A DNA stretch of 64,000 nucleotides from Croceivirga radicis (GCF_002072105.2 NZ_MTBC01000001.1:558001-622000), one strand, 5' to 3'. Counted from the first letter of the stretch, positions 54,381-62,733 are shown. Numbers and translations: made by a program. Notes: generated by a model from the letters alone, not told the origin.

Positions 54381-56669
54381 ATGAAACCGCTCTATTCAAG
54401 AATTTTTAAATCTCTAAATCGGAAAAATGTTGGAGGTTCGTTGTCAAAACAATTAAACAAAACTACTGTTTTGACCAGTTTTTCCATTTTAGCCTTTGCT
54501 GGGATACAAGTAACCACCGCACAAGCCCAAAATCAAAAACAAGACACCCTTCAAGGTAAGGAAGTGGTTTTGGACGAAGTTCTGGTCAAGGCGGTAAGGG
54601 TAACAAAAGAATCACCAGTTACTTTTTCTAACTTGGATAAGGAAGAAATTGCACCGCGTAATTTAGGGCAAGATATTCCCGTTCTTATGAATTATTTGCC
54701 GTCTGTGGTAACAACAACAGATGCTGGTGCCGGTGTAGGTTATACAGGTATACGTGTTAGAGGTAGCGATGCTACCCGGGTTAACGTAACCATCAATGGT
54801 ATTCCTTACAATGATTCAGAATCTCAAGGTACTTTTTGGGTAAACATGCCAGACTTTGCTTCATCTACCCAAAGTTTACAATTACAAAGAGGGGTAGGTA
54901 CCTCTACTAACGGAGCTGCTGCATTTGGGGCCAGTTTAAACTTGTTAACAGATGCTATTTCAGAAGAAGCCTATGCTCAAGTAGGAGCAAGTGTTGGTAG
55001 TTTTAATACTTTACGTAATAACATTAAGTTTAGTACGGGCTTGTTAAGTGATCATTTTGAAATTTCTGGGCGTTTATCTAAGATTACATCAGACGGATAT
55101 ATTGACAGGGCATCTTCAAAACTAGAATCTTACTTTTTACAAGGCGCCTATAAAGATGATAATACTTTAATTAAAGCGCTTTTGTTTGGTGGGCACGAGG
55201 TAACCTACCAATCTTGGTACGGTTTTGAACCTGAGTATGTAGAAGCTTTGGGGGCAAACCCTGATTTAAAGGAGAATCCAACTTTTAATGTTGCGGGTGT
55301 TTATTTTGATGAAGCGGGAAACATCCAGTTTTATGACAAGGAGGAAGATAATTACAAACAAGATCATTTTCAATTGCACTGGAACGAAGCATGGAATTCA
55401 AATTGGAGTACCAATTTAGCTTTTCATTTTACACACGGCCGGGGCTATTTTGAGCAATTTAGAGAAGACGATGATTTTTCAACTTATGGTTTTGATCCCA
55501 TAACCGTTAAAGGCGAAGAGGTTAATACAACAGACCTTATTAGAAGAAGATGGCTAAACAATGATTTTTATGGTGCCATTTTTTCTGCCAATTACGTAGA
55601 TGATGCTATCGATTTTATTGTTGGAGGAGGTTGGAACGCTTATGATGGCGACCATTATGGTGAAATAATTTGGGCCAGATATGCAACGGATAGCCAGATA
55701 AGAGATCGCTATTACTTTGATCAATCTAGAAAAACAGATTTTAACATCTACACCAAAGCAAACTATAAGCTTAACCAAAATTGGAGCTTGTTTGGTGATC
55801 TACAATACCGTTCTGTAGGGTATACGGCTAATGGAGAAGAAACAGGTTTGGTAGATGATACATTTCATTTTTTTAACCCTAAAGCCGGTATTACTTTCGA
55901 TTTAAATAGAAACAATAATTTTTATCTTTCTTACGCCAGAGCCAACAGGGAGCCAAACAGGAACGATTACGAAAATGGAAATCCAAAGCCAGAAAAGCTT
56001 AACGATTTTGAGTTGGGATGGCGATATGTTTCCAATACATTTCAACTAAACACCAACGTCTACTACATGCGTTACAAAGATCAATTGGTCTTAACCGGTG
56101 AAATAAACGATGTTGGTGCGCCAATTAGAGCAAATGTTGGGGATAGTTATAGGTTGGGATTAGAAGTAGATGCCAATATTGCACTGGGAAATAAATGGTC
56201 TTTGCAACCAAATATTGCACTAAGTACCAATAGAAACATAGACTTTCGTTTTCAGAGAGATGGTGTGTTGGAAAATCTTGGAGATACAAAAATTGCATTT
56301 TCTCCTGGTGTAGTTGCCGGTAACAGATTGGCCTTTACACCTAATGAAAGGATTATGGTAGCGGTTTTATCTAAATACGTTGGGGAACAATATATGGGTA
56401 ATATAGATGCACCAAAAAGTAAGTTGGATGCCTATTCCCAAACCGACTTTAATATTCAATATGCCATACCAACCAAAGGTTTTGTAAAAAGTATTGTTTT
56501 GTCTGGCTTAGTGAACAACATATTTGATCAGCACATAGTTTCTAACGGGTATTTTTATACGTATGATGATACGTGGAGTAGTGATACTACAATTACTACT
56601 ATAGAGGGAGCTGGCTTTTATCCGCAAGCAGGTATAAATTTCTTGTTGGGCGCATTGGTTAATTTTTAA
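54381..56669 (+). CDS. TonB-dependent receptor, probable thiamine/thiamine-precursor transporter
   Basis: Outer-membrane transporter of 762 residues. A long signal region (to about 50, ending TTAQAQ) precedes a TonB-box-like VLDEVLVKAVRV, a plug (about 75-190, with DIPVLMNYLPSVVTTTDAGA and GIRVRGSDATRVNVTINGIP) and a barrel ending INFLLGALVNF. The TPP riboswitch in its leader makes thiamine, its phosphates or a precursor the likely substrate. No thiamine gene follows directly; the PnuC/thiamine-binding cassette is 7 kb upstream. Its stop codon overlaps the -7 box of the next gene. Confidence 0.92.
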   Translation: MKPLYSRIFKSLNRKNVGGSLSKQLNKTTVLTSFSILAFAGIQVTTAQAQNQKQDTLQGKEVVLDEVLVKAVRVTKESPVTFSNLDKEEIAPRNLGQDIPVLMNYLPSVVTTTDAGAGVGYTGIRVRGSDATRVNVTINGIPYNDSESQGTFWVNMPDFASSTQSLQLQRGVGTSTNGAAAFGASLNLLTDAISEEAYAQVGASVGSFNTLRNNIKFSTGLLSDHFEISGRLSKITSDGYIDRASSKLESYFLQGAYKDDNTLIKALLFGGHEVTYQSWYGFEPEYVEALGANPDLKENPTFNVAGVYFDEAGNIQFYDKEEDNYKQDHFQLHWNEAWNSNWSTNLAFHFTHGRGYFEQFREDDDFSTYGFDPITVKGEEVNTTDLIRRRWLNNDFYGAIFSANYVDDAIDFIVGGGWNAYDGDHYGEIIWARYATDSQIRDRYYFDQSRKTDFNIYTKANYKLNQNWSLFGDLQYRSVGYTANGEETGLVDDTFHFFNPKAGITFDLNRNNNFYLSYARANREPNRNDYENGNPKPEKLNDFELGWRYVSNTFQLNTNVYYMRYKDQLVLTGEINDVGAPIRANVGDSYRLGLEVDANIALGNKWSLQPNIALSTNRNIDFRFQRDGVLENLGDTKIAFSPGVVAGNRLAFTPNERIMVAVLSKYVGEQYMGNIDAPKSKLDAYSQTDFNIQYAIPTKGFVKSIVLSGLVNNIFDQHIVSNGYFYTYDDTWSSDTTITTIEGAGFYPQAGINFLLGALVNF

Positions 56670-56674
56670 CTTTG
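56643..56674 (+). promoter_or_regulatory. Promoter of the Gfo/Idh/MocA gene
   Basis: TAACTTTG (56667-56674) is a full -7 match and shares its first three bases with the TAA stop of the receptor. TTG occurs at 56643-56645 and 56646-56648, 21 or 18 bases upstream. Confidence 0.55.
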
Positions 56675-56680
56675 CACCCC

Positions 56681-56760
56681 AACACCCCGAGCAGAAGAAA
56701 CAGTTATACTATTTGGTGTAGTCCCCCAATTGTTTTTACGTGCAACGGGTGTTTCTTTTT
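56681..56760 (+). promoter_or_regulatory. Structured 5' leader of the Gfo/Idh/MocA gene
   Basis: AACACCCCG (56681-56689), at the predicted transcription start, can pair with CGGGTGTT (56746-56753), followed by a T-rich stretch. AAGAAACA in the loop can pair with TGTTTCTT instead, so the two stems exclude each other. The layout is riboswitch- or attenuator-like; no known class was recognised. Confidence 0.35.
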
Positions 56761-56790
56761 ATACCTTAGTACCTTCTAAAAGCTATAAAA

Positions 56791-57786
56791 ATGGGGCGCA
56801 CTACTTTTTTTACACATACTCCGGTAAGATGGGGTATAATTGGTTGTGGTAATGTAACCGAGGTGAAAAGTGGTCCGCCCTATTCTATAACACCTGGTTT
56901 TGAACTAAGTATGGTAATGCGTAGAGACAAGGCCAAGCTGGTAGACTATGCCACAAGGCACGCAATACCCAATTACACCACAGATGCATCAGAATTGATC
57001 TATTCTAATTTGGTAGATGCGGTTTACATTGCTACGCCTCCAGATACACATAAAAAGTATGCATTAATGGTTGCAGAGGCGGGCAAACCCTGTTGCATAG
57101 AAAAACCAATGGCTCCCAGTTATGCGGAAAGCTTATCTATATACCAAGCCTTTAAAGAAAAACAGCTGCCGCTATATGTTGCATATTACCGCCGTTCTTT
57201 ACCAAGATTTTTAAAAATTAAAGAATGGCTAGATGCCGGCTTAATTGGTACCATTAGACAAATAACTTGGCACAAATCTAGAACGCCTAGCCCAACCGAT
57301 ACTTCAAAGATTCCCAATTGGAGAACAGAGGCTAGAGTAGCACCAGGAGGATATTTTGATGACTTGGCTAGTCATGGTTTAGATTTATTTGCGTTTTTGT
57401 TGGGAGAAATAGTTACCGCCAACGGTTTAGCCAACAACCAGCAAGGCTTGTATACTTCAAAGGACGCTATTGTAGGTAATTGGATGCATAAAAATGGGGT
57501 TATGGGTTCTGGTGTTTGGAATTTTGGACTTAATACCGCTCAAGATGAGGTTGTTATTTACGGTTCAGATGGTGAAATACGATTTGCCGTTTTAGACGAA
57601 GCCCCAATAACTATACGTACCAATAAAATAGAAGAAAGCTTGGAGATACCCCACCCCAAACATGTTCAAGAATTTCATGTTTTGAATATGAAAAACGACC
57701 TTTTTGGAATTCAAGATCATCCGTCAACTGGCCAGACAGCCTTGCGCACCAGTTGGGTAATGGATGCAATTCTTGGTAATCTCTAA
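56791..57786 (+). CDS. Gfo/Idh/MocA-family oxidoreductase
   Basis: NAD(P)-dependent sugar or cyclitol dehydrogenase family; substrate unknown. The Rossmann motif is WGIIGCGNVTEVKSG at about residues 14-28. The conserved EKPMAPSYAES (about 108-118) carries the family E-K-P. Length 331 residues is normal and there is no signal peptide. It has its own promoter and a structured leader and is not clearly linked to the thiamine receptor before it. It overlaps the end of the convergent lipoprotein gene by 4 bases. Confidence 0.9.
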   Translation: MGRTTFFTHTPVRWGIIGCGNVTEVKSGPPYSITPGFELSMVMRRDKAKLVDYATRHAIPNYTTDASELIYSNLVDAVYIATPPDTHKKYALMVAEAGKPCCIEKPMAPSYAESLSIYQAFKEKQLPLYVAYYRRSLPRFLKIKEWLDAGLIGTIRQITWHKSRTPSPTDTSKIPNWRTEARVAPGGYFDDLASHGLDLFAFLLGEIVTANGLANNQQGLYTSKDAIVGNWMHKNGVMGSGVWNFGLNTAQDEVVIYGSDGEIRFAVLDEAPITIRTNKIEESLEIPHPKHVQEFHVLNMKNDLFGIQDHPSTGQTALRTSWVMDAILGNL

Positions 57787-58220
57787 TTAAAAATAAAAAC
57801 AGAACTTCCACTTTGGGAGGTTCTATAGTTTAATAAGCCATAGTACCTATTCCCATCATCAGGGGTATTGGTTAAAAAACCATTAAAGAGGCTATACTCT
57901 AGGTCATCGCAGGGGCAAACAACATTTTGTCCATTAGCAACCATGGTAGAACACTCGTTTGGTGTATGGTTAGGACAACTGGCTTCAAACGCCAAATAAC
58001 TATCTGGGGATACCTTCATTACATACGCCCCTCTAATACCAACACCATTGTTGCCAACATAAACAGGGTTGCCAATAGTATTTAAATTGGTATAAAGGGG
58101 TAGGTTCAAGTTCAATTCAAACCTAAAATTAGTTTCTAATAAGTACGGATTTCTGTTGGTAGCATCTTTAGAACAGGCTAGAAGTAAAATCAAGAAAATC
58201 AGGCAACAATAACGTTTCAT
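57783..58220 (-). CDS. Rieske-like lipoprotein with incomplete cluster ligands
   Basis: A lipoprotein signal peptide (lipobox LLLACSKD, Cys about 16) is followed by a small beta-rich domain. CPNHTPNECSTM and CPCDDLEYSLFNG resemble the two loops of Rieske proteins. A standard Rieske cluster needs C-x-H and C-x2-H; here the first loop is C-x2-H and the second is C-x-C-D with no His, so a normal 2Fe-2S cluster is unlikely. Relatives of this form are seen in other flavobacteria. Function unknown. Confidence 0.7.
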   Translation of the reverse strand: MKRYCCLIFLILLLACSKDATNRNPYLLETNFRFELNLNLPLYTNLNTIGNPVYVGNNGVGIRGAYVMKVSPDSYLAFEASCPNHTPNECSTMVANGQNVVCPCDDLEYSLFNGFLTNTPDDGNRYYGLLNYRTSQSGSSVFIFN

Positions 58221-58256
58221 CCCACAAATTTGCCGTAAAAGTGGTTAAAAAATCCG

Positions 58257-58264
58257 TATATTTG
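58257..58264 (+). promoter_or_regulatory. -7 element of the greA promoter
   Basis: TATATTTG matches TAnnTTTG. The predicted start near 58270 coincides with the first base of a hairpin; the -33 element is weak. Confidence 0.5.
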
Positions 58265-58268
58265 CGTT

Positions 58269-58317
58269 AATCCTCTCTAAAAAACCAAAGTTGTTTTGGT
58301 TCTGGTAGAGGATTTTT
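58269..58317 (+). promoter_or_regulatory. Attenuator-like hairpin in the greA leader
   Basis: AATCCTCT/AGAGGATT forms the outer stem and AACCAAA/TTTGGTT an inner stem, followed directly by five T. It begins at the predicted transcription start and lies 76 bases before the greA ATG. It looks like an intrinsic terminator inside the leader. Confidence 0.55.
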
Positions 58318-58392
58318 CAATTATAGGAACTACATATACGCTGGGAAAATATTGATTTTCTTCAGCGTGGTATTGTTTTAATTAAAATATTT

Positions 58393-58869
58393 ATGTCTAA
58401 AATATCATATTATACTCCAGAAGGTTTAAAGAAACTGAAGGAAGAATTAGACCATTTAAGGGATGTGGAACGCCCAAAGGCATCACAGGCTATTGCAGAA
58501 GCAAGAGATAAGGGAGATTTATCTGAAAATGCAGAGTATGATGCGGCAAAAGAAGCACAAGGACTTTTAGAAATGAAGATAGCTAAGCTAGAGGAAACCG
58601 TGTCCAACGCTAGAATTATAGATGAAAGTCAACTAGATACCTCTAAGGTTTTGGTATTGTCTACCGTTAAGTTAAAAAATCAAGCCAACGGTATGGAAAT
58701 GAAATATACCTTGGTTGCAGAAAGCGAGGCTAATTTAAAGACGGGTAAAATATCTGTTACCTCTCCAATTGGAAAAGGACTTCTTGGTAAGTCTGTTGGG
58801 GATGTGGCGGAGATTAAGGTGCCAAATGGAACGTTAAAATTCGAAATTCTCGAAATCACCCGAGCCTAA
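58393..58869 (+). CDS. greA: Transcription elongation factor GreA
   Basis: Rescues backtracked RNA polymerase by stimulating transcript cleavage. The N-terminal coiled coil (residues 1-75) carries the acidic tip in DKGDLSENAEYDAAKE; the C-terminal FKBP-like domain ends IKVPNGTLKFEILEI. Length 158 residues is normal. It has its own promoter and a leader with a terminator-like hairpin, which would be a natural point for GreA-sensitive feedback, and is followed by a terminator before the HIT gene. Confidence 0.97.
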   Translation: MSKISYYTPEGLKKLKEELDHLRDVERPKASQAIAEARDKGDLSENAEYDAAKEAQGLLEMKIAKLEETVSNARIIDESQLDTSKVLVLSTVKLKNQANGMEMKYTLVAESEANLKTGKISVTSPIGKGLLGKSVGDVAEIKVPNGTLKFEILEITRA

Positions 58870-58891
58870 ATAAAATTGGAATAGTATATTT

Positions 58892-58917
58892 AAACCCGTC
58901 TAAACGACGGGTTTTTT
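58892..58917 (+). terminator. Terminator of greA
   Basis: Perfect AAACCCGTC/GACGGGTTT stem with a 5-base loop and a T run. Confidence 0.88.
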
Positions 58918-58928
58918 ATTTTCTAGAT

Positions 58929-59333
58929 ATGGCAAGTATATTCACTAAAATAGTAAATGGCGAAATACCAAGTTATAAGGTTGCGGAAACCGAAGAATTC
59001 TACGCTTTTTTGGATATTAATCCAAATGCCGAGGGGCATACCCTTTGTATTCCCAAAAAAGAAGTAGATAAAATTTGGGATTTGGATGAAGCCTTGTATA
59101 ACCGTTTAATGACCTTTTCTAGGAAAGTGGCTTTAGCAATTGAATCCGTGGTGCCTTGCAAAAGGGTGGGGATGTCTGTTATAGGCCTAGAGGTACCACA
59201 CGTACATGTACATTTAATACCCTTGAATAAAATGGCAGACGCTACTTTTCAATCAAAAGTAACCTTAGAAAAAGAGGCTTTTGAAGCCTTATCACAAAAA
59301 ATTACCAGAGCTTATTTGGCAAGCAATAAATAA
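58929..59333 (+). CDS. HIT-family nucleotide hydrolase/transferase
   Basis: HINT-like purine nucleoside phosphoramidase family. The histidine triad is PHVHVHLIP near residues 96-104, with the upstream FTKIVNGEIPSYKVAE and INPNAEGHTLCIPKKEV typical. Length 134 residues is normal. It begins 12 bases after the greA terminator, so it depends on read-through or a promoter inside that region. The 3' end overlaps the convergent zinc-ribbon gene by 22 bases. Confidence 0.93.
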   Translation: MASIFTKIVNGEIPSYKVAETEEFYAFLDINPNAEGHTLCIPKKEVDKIWDLDEALYNRLMTFSRKVALAIESVVPCKRVGMSVIGLEVPHVHVHLIPLNKMADATFQSKVTLEKEAFEALSQKITRAYLASNK

Positions 59334-59656
59334 ATACCCCCGGCAACTAATACCACTAAGACTAGAATTAAAACCAATGTCAAAGAGGTTAGCCGTATAG
59401 CTGGCTTGTCTGGTTCTACCAATTTGTTATAGTAGTCAAAAACACGCTCAATATCTTCCGTCCAGTTTACCGGATAAATAATGTTATAGCAAGTCTTGCA
59501 TTTAATCTCATGGGTTACCGTTGGGGTGGTTCTATGAAAAAAAGCATTGTAGGTATGTTTTTGATAAAAAGAAAGCTTTAATTCTTGGTTAAAACACTCT
59601 GGACAATTGTTTACCAGTTCTGCTTCTTTAATGGTAATGTTTTTTTCCGTGGCCAT
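59312..59656 (-). CDS. Zinc-ribbon protein with C-terminal membrane anchor
   Basis: No named family recognised. Two Cys pairs, CPEC and CKTC (about residues 18-21 and 53-56), suggest a zinc ribbon in the cytoplasm. One hydrophobic helix (about 89-111, LTLVLILVLVVLVAGGIYLLL) anchors the C-terminus, so it is tail-anchored in form. It starts 2 bases after the histidine kinase stop codon on the same strand and is probably cotranslated with it, which hints at a role in the same signalling system. Confidence 0.72.
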   Translation of the reverse strand: MATEKNITIKEAELVNNCPECFNQELKLSFYQKHTYNAFFHRTTPTVTHEIKCKTCYNIIYPVNWTEDIERVFDYYNKLVEPDKPAIRLTSLTLVLILVLVVLVAGGIYLLLAK

Positions 59657-59658
59657 AA

Positions 59659-60804
59659 TTAAATAATCTTCAAAAGTATTTGCATTACTGTGCCGCCTTT
59701 ATTAGAAGTAAGTACCCTAATTTTACCTTTATGGTACTCTTCTATTATTCTTTTTACCAAAGATAGCCCTAGCCCCCAACCTCTTTTTTTAGTAGTTACA
59801 CCAGGATTAAAAATATTGGTATGTTCGCTTTTAGGTATGCCATGGCCCGTATCAGAAATTAAAATAGAAACATAGTTTCCTTTAAGTTCTATTTGCAAGG
59901 CAATGCTGCCTTTGCCTTTCATGGCATCTATACCATTTTTAACCAGGTTTTCTATACTCCAGTTGTATAGTGGCACATTTAAAGGTACCAATAAATGATC
60001 TAAATCGGTCTTAAAACTAAAATCGATGAGTTTAGAGCTCCTCTTTTTAAGGTAGTCATATGCTTTTTGGGTCTCCGCTACAATATCTTGCGGTTTTAAT
60101 TCTGGTGTGGACCCAATTTTGGAAAAACGTTCGGTTATGGTTTGTAGGCGGTCTATGTCTTTTTCTATTTCTATAGTAATATCCGGATTAATAGCCTCGG
60201 TCTTTAAAAGTTCGTTCCAGCCCAATAATGAGGTTAATGGCGTACCAATTTGGTGCGCTGTTTCTTTGGCCATGCCCGCCCATAACTTGTTCTGTTCAGA
60301 TGCCTTATTTGTTCTAAAAAAGAAGAAGATGACGGCCCCAAATAGGAAAATAATCAATAACAAGGCTAGCGGATAGTACTTTAGCTTGTTCAGTACTTCA
60401 GAATTTCCATAGTACAGTGTTTCCAGTAGTTCCCCACCCTGAATAATTTCTATGGGTTGGTTTTCGTTTTTAAATTCTTGTATTTTTTCTTGTAGGTAAG
60501 TGGTGTCGGTTTGCTTTTCTTGTGGAATATTCAATGATTTTATAGAACCTTCTTCATTAACCAATATCATGGGTGTAGAGGTGTTGTTGCCCAATACTTT
60601 TAAGGTTAGATTGCCCAATTCTTGGTCTACTGGAGATTGTATGAGTTCAAGTTGGGCTGTGGCCCAAATTTCCATTTTAAGTCGTTCTTCTTCTTTAAAC
60701 TTTTTAAAAAAACTGTTGGTGTTCCAAAGAATTAAACTAACCAAAACAAAAGCTGCTGTAAGCAAAATTATATTGGGTGCTTTTTGTCTGGTAGAAAAAT
60801 ACAT
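59659..60804 (-). CDS. Membrane sensor histidine kinase
   Basis: Two membrane helices (about 12-30 and 141-163) enclose a periplasmic sensor of about 110 residues. The H-box reads AKETAHQIGTPLTSLLGWNE, followed by a HATPase domain (IENLVKNGIDAMKG, DTGHGIP, GWGLGLSLVKRI), 381 residues. HQIGTPL instead of the usual HELRTPL is seen in a Bacteroidota kinase subfamily. No response regulator is adjacent, so its partner is elsewhere. It is coupled to the zinc-ribbon gene. Confidence 0.9.
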   Translation of the reverse strand: MYFSTRQKAPNIILLTAAFVLVSLILWNTNSFFKKFKEEERLKMEIWATAQLELIQSPVDQELGNLTLKVLGNNTSTPMILVNEEGSIKSLNIPQEKQTDTTYLQEKIQEFKNENQPIEIIQGGELLETLYYGNSEVLNKLKYYPLALLLIIFLFGAVIFFFFRTNKASEQNKLWAGMAKETAHQIGTPLTSLLGWNELLKTEAINPDITIEIEKDIDRLQTITERFSKIGSTPELKPQDIVAETQKAYDYLKKRSSKLIDFSFKTDLDHLLVPLNVPLYNWSIENLVKNGIDAMKGKGSIALQIELKGNYVSILISDTGHGIPKSEHTNIFNPGVTTKKRGWGLGLSLVKRIIEEYHKGKIRVLTSNKGGTVMQILLKII

Positions 60805-60873
60805 ACTGGAGTTTAAAATATTTTCTAAGATAAATTAATTAAACGGAATTGTTGAAAACATACCATGGCGTAC

Positions 60874-60905
60874 TTTAATTATACTTTACAATTTACCTAT
60901 TTTTG
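60874..60905 (+). promoter_or_regulatory. Promoter of the DUF3127 gene
   Basis: TTTA (60874-60877), 20 bases, TATTTTTG (60898-60905). The -7 box is a full match and the -33 box has three of four bases. The ATG at 60927 follows 21 bases later. Confidence 0.5.
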
Positions 60906-60926
60906 AAGCCATTAAAATTCAAGTTC

Positions 60927-61304
60927 ATGGAAGTTCAGGGTAGAATAAAAATGATAGACGAGACTAAAACCTACGGAAACAATGGTTTTAGAAAAAGAGA
61001 ATTGGTAGTTACAACAGAAGAACAATATCCACAACATATTTTAGTTGAGTTTGTGCAAGATAAATGCGATTTGTTAAACAGTTACAAGGTTGGGCAAATG
61101 GTTAAGGTAAGCATAAATTTAAGAGGTAGAGAATGGGTAAATCCGCAAGGAGAAACCAAGTATTTTAATTCTATACAGGGATGGCGCATAGAAAACTTGG
61201 AACAGGCGCAGCCAGAGGGTGGCATGCCGCCAGTACCTCCAATGGAAGCTTTTGAACCAGCAGATGATATAAGTGATGAAGATCATGACGACCTTCCGTT
61301 CTAA
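60927..61304 (+). CDS. DUF3127 OB-fold protein with SSB-like acidic tip
   Basis: Function unknown. The body (about 1-95, MEVQGRIKMIDETKTYGNNG, VEFVQDKCDLLNSYKVG, SINLRGREWVNPQGETKYFN) has the DUF3127 pattern and looks like an OB fold. The C-terminus DEDHDDLPF is nearly the SSB tip DDLPF, so it may bind the same partner proteins as SSB. ATG at 60927 is used (125 residues); the TTG eight codons upstream lies inside the -7 promoter box and cannot be in the message. Confidence 0.85.
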   Translation: MEVQGRIKMIDETKTYGNNGFRKRELVVTTEEQYPQHILVEFVQDKCDLLNSYKVGQMVKVSINLRGREWVNPQGETKYFNSIQGWRIENLEQAQPEGGMPPVPPMEAFEPADDISDEDHDDLPF

Positions 61305-61322
61305 ATAGAAAAGAACATGTTT

Positions 61323-61352
61323 AAAAGCCACTACATTGTAGTGGCTTTTTGT
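61323..61352 (+). terminator. Terminator of the DUF3127 gene
   Basis: Perfect 12+12 stem AAAAGCCACTAC/GTAGTGGCTTTT with a 3-base loop and T run. Confidence 0.9.
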
Positions 61353-61398
61353 TTTTAAACAAATTGGATTATTAATGCTGAAAAATATAATTTAAGGT

Positions 61399-62061
61399 AT
61401 GCAAACCAATGAAGAACAGCAGCCTATTTATTATTTAGACGACCAATTGTGGTTTCCGCCTGTAGACCATGCCAATGACGAGGGGTTATTGGCAGTAGGT
61501 GGCGATTTGTCTCCAGAACGTTTGCTGTTGGCCTATAAGAGCGGAATTTTTCCATGGTTTAATGAAGATGCATTGATTCTTTGGTGGTCTCCAGATCCAA
61601 GAATGGTTTTGTTTCCTAAAGAGATCAAAGTGTCTAAAAGTATGCGTAAGGTTTTGCGGAACTCCTCATTTGAATTAACCAAGAACAAGGCATTTGAGCA
61701 AGTTATAGACAATTGTGCCCAACTAGAAAGAAAAGGGCAAGAGGGCACTTGGATAACCCCAAAAATGAAAGCAGCCTATTTAGACCTACACCAAAAGGGT
61801 TTTGCCGTATCTTATGAAGTTTGGCAAGCCAAAGACTTAGTGGGCGGATTATATGGTATTGACTTGGGCCGTGTTTTTTGTGGAGAAAGTATGTTTAGCT
61901 TGGTCTCCAACGCATCTAAGTATGCATTTATACATTTGGCCAAAGAACTAGAAACTAAGGATTATAAGCTTATAGATTGCCAGGTTTACACGGAACATCT
62001 GGCTAGTTTGGGGGCAATAGAAATAGACAGAACGGTCTTTATGAGCTATTTAAAGGGATAA
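61399..62061 (+). CDS. aat: Leucyl/phenylalanyl-tRNA--protein transferase
   Basis: Adds Leu or Phe to N-terminal Lys or Arg of proteins, marking them for ClpAP under the N-end rule. Typical segments are present: FPPVDHANDEGLLAVGGDLS, KSGIFPWFNEDALILWWSPD, GLYGIDLGRVFCGESMFS, and IDCQVYTEHLASLGA. Length 220 residues is normal. It overlaps the end of the convergent DUF2490 gene by 12 bases. Confidence 0.95.
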   Translation: MQTNEEQQPIYYLDDQLWFPPVDHANDEGLLAVGGDLSPERLLLAYKSGIFPWFNEDALILWWSPDPRMVLFPKEIKVSKSMRKVLRNSSFELTKNKAFEQVIDNCAQLERKGQEGTWITPKMKAAYLDLHQKGFAVSYEVWQAKDLVGGLYGIDLGRVFCGESMFSLVSNASKYAFIHLAKELETKDYKLIDCQVYTEHLASLGAIEIDRTVFMSYLKG

Positions 62062-62733
62062 ATTTAGCGTAGAAATGAATATAAGTATGTGCGCTTTACC
62101 ATCTGTAAAATCTTCTAGTCTATATTCTGTGCCAACCTGAAATTTAATGGAATTGCTTAGAAGCCAACCCAATTGTAGGGTTGCTCGTTGATCATATTCT
62201 GGATTTATGTGTTTGCCAATACTTAGTAAACTCTCTAGATTGCCAACTAAATAACCTTCACCAATATCAATGCGTTCTCCATTTAATGGAAAATCTACGG
62301 AAAATCGATATCTAAAACGATGCACGGTATTGGATTTTGTAATACGTTGTTCCGTTCTAAACCGCTGGCCAAAACGTACTATAAATGGTTTTTGGGTATA
62401 ATTATATTGTTGGGTTAATCGAAGTTCATTTTCCCCTGAATCTATAAAAGACCTAAAACGATATTGAACACCAAAAGTAACACTTTGATTGTCCATTATT
62501 TTTAAATTGGAAAAATGTACCAAATCTAGCTGTTTGGCTTTAAGGGTAGATTCTTCATCTTTAAACCAAAAATTTCTACTATTAATGGCAAAGTTGTGAG
62601 AATAAAAAGGGGTAACCTTGTAGTTTAGTGCAACGGTGGGTTGTATATAACCTGTAAAGTCTTGACCGTACCCTAAATCTACTAGTAGGCAAAGAACAAT
62701 TAAAAGAAAAAACCTAATACCGGACATGATCAT
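62050..62733 (-). CDS. DUF2490-type outer-membrane beta-barrel protein
   Basis: Probable small outer-membrane barrel of unknown role. A signal peptide (about 1-24, LLIVLCLLVDLGYGQ) is followed by alternating beta-strands with aromatic ends (QYRFRSFID, RQRF-type strands, FQVGTEYRLEDF), as in DUF2490. The start is taken at ATG 62733 (227 residues; 62727 is equally possible), because the upstream part of the longer frame is charged and overlaps the preceding gene. It overlaps that gene by 20 bases and is coupled to it. Confidence 0.75.
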   Translation of the reverse strand: MIMSGIRFFLLIVLCLLVDLGYGQDFTGYIQPTVALNYKVTPFYSHNFAINSRNFWFKDEESTLKAKQLDLVHFSNLKIMDNQSVTFGVQYRFRSFIDSGENELRLTQQYNYTQKPFIVRFGQRFRTEQRITKSNTVHRFRYRFSVDFPLNGERIDIGEGYLVGNLESLLSIGKHINPEYDQRATLQLGWLLSNSIKFQVGTEYRLEDFTDGKAHILIFISTLNLSL

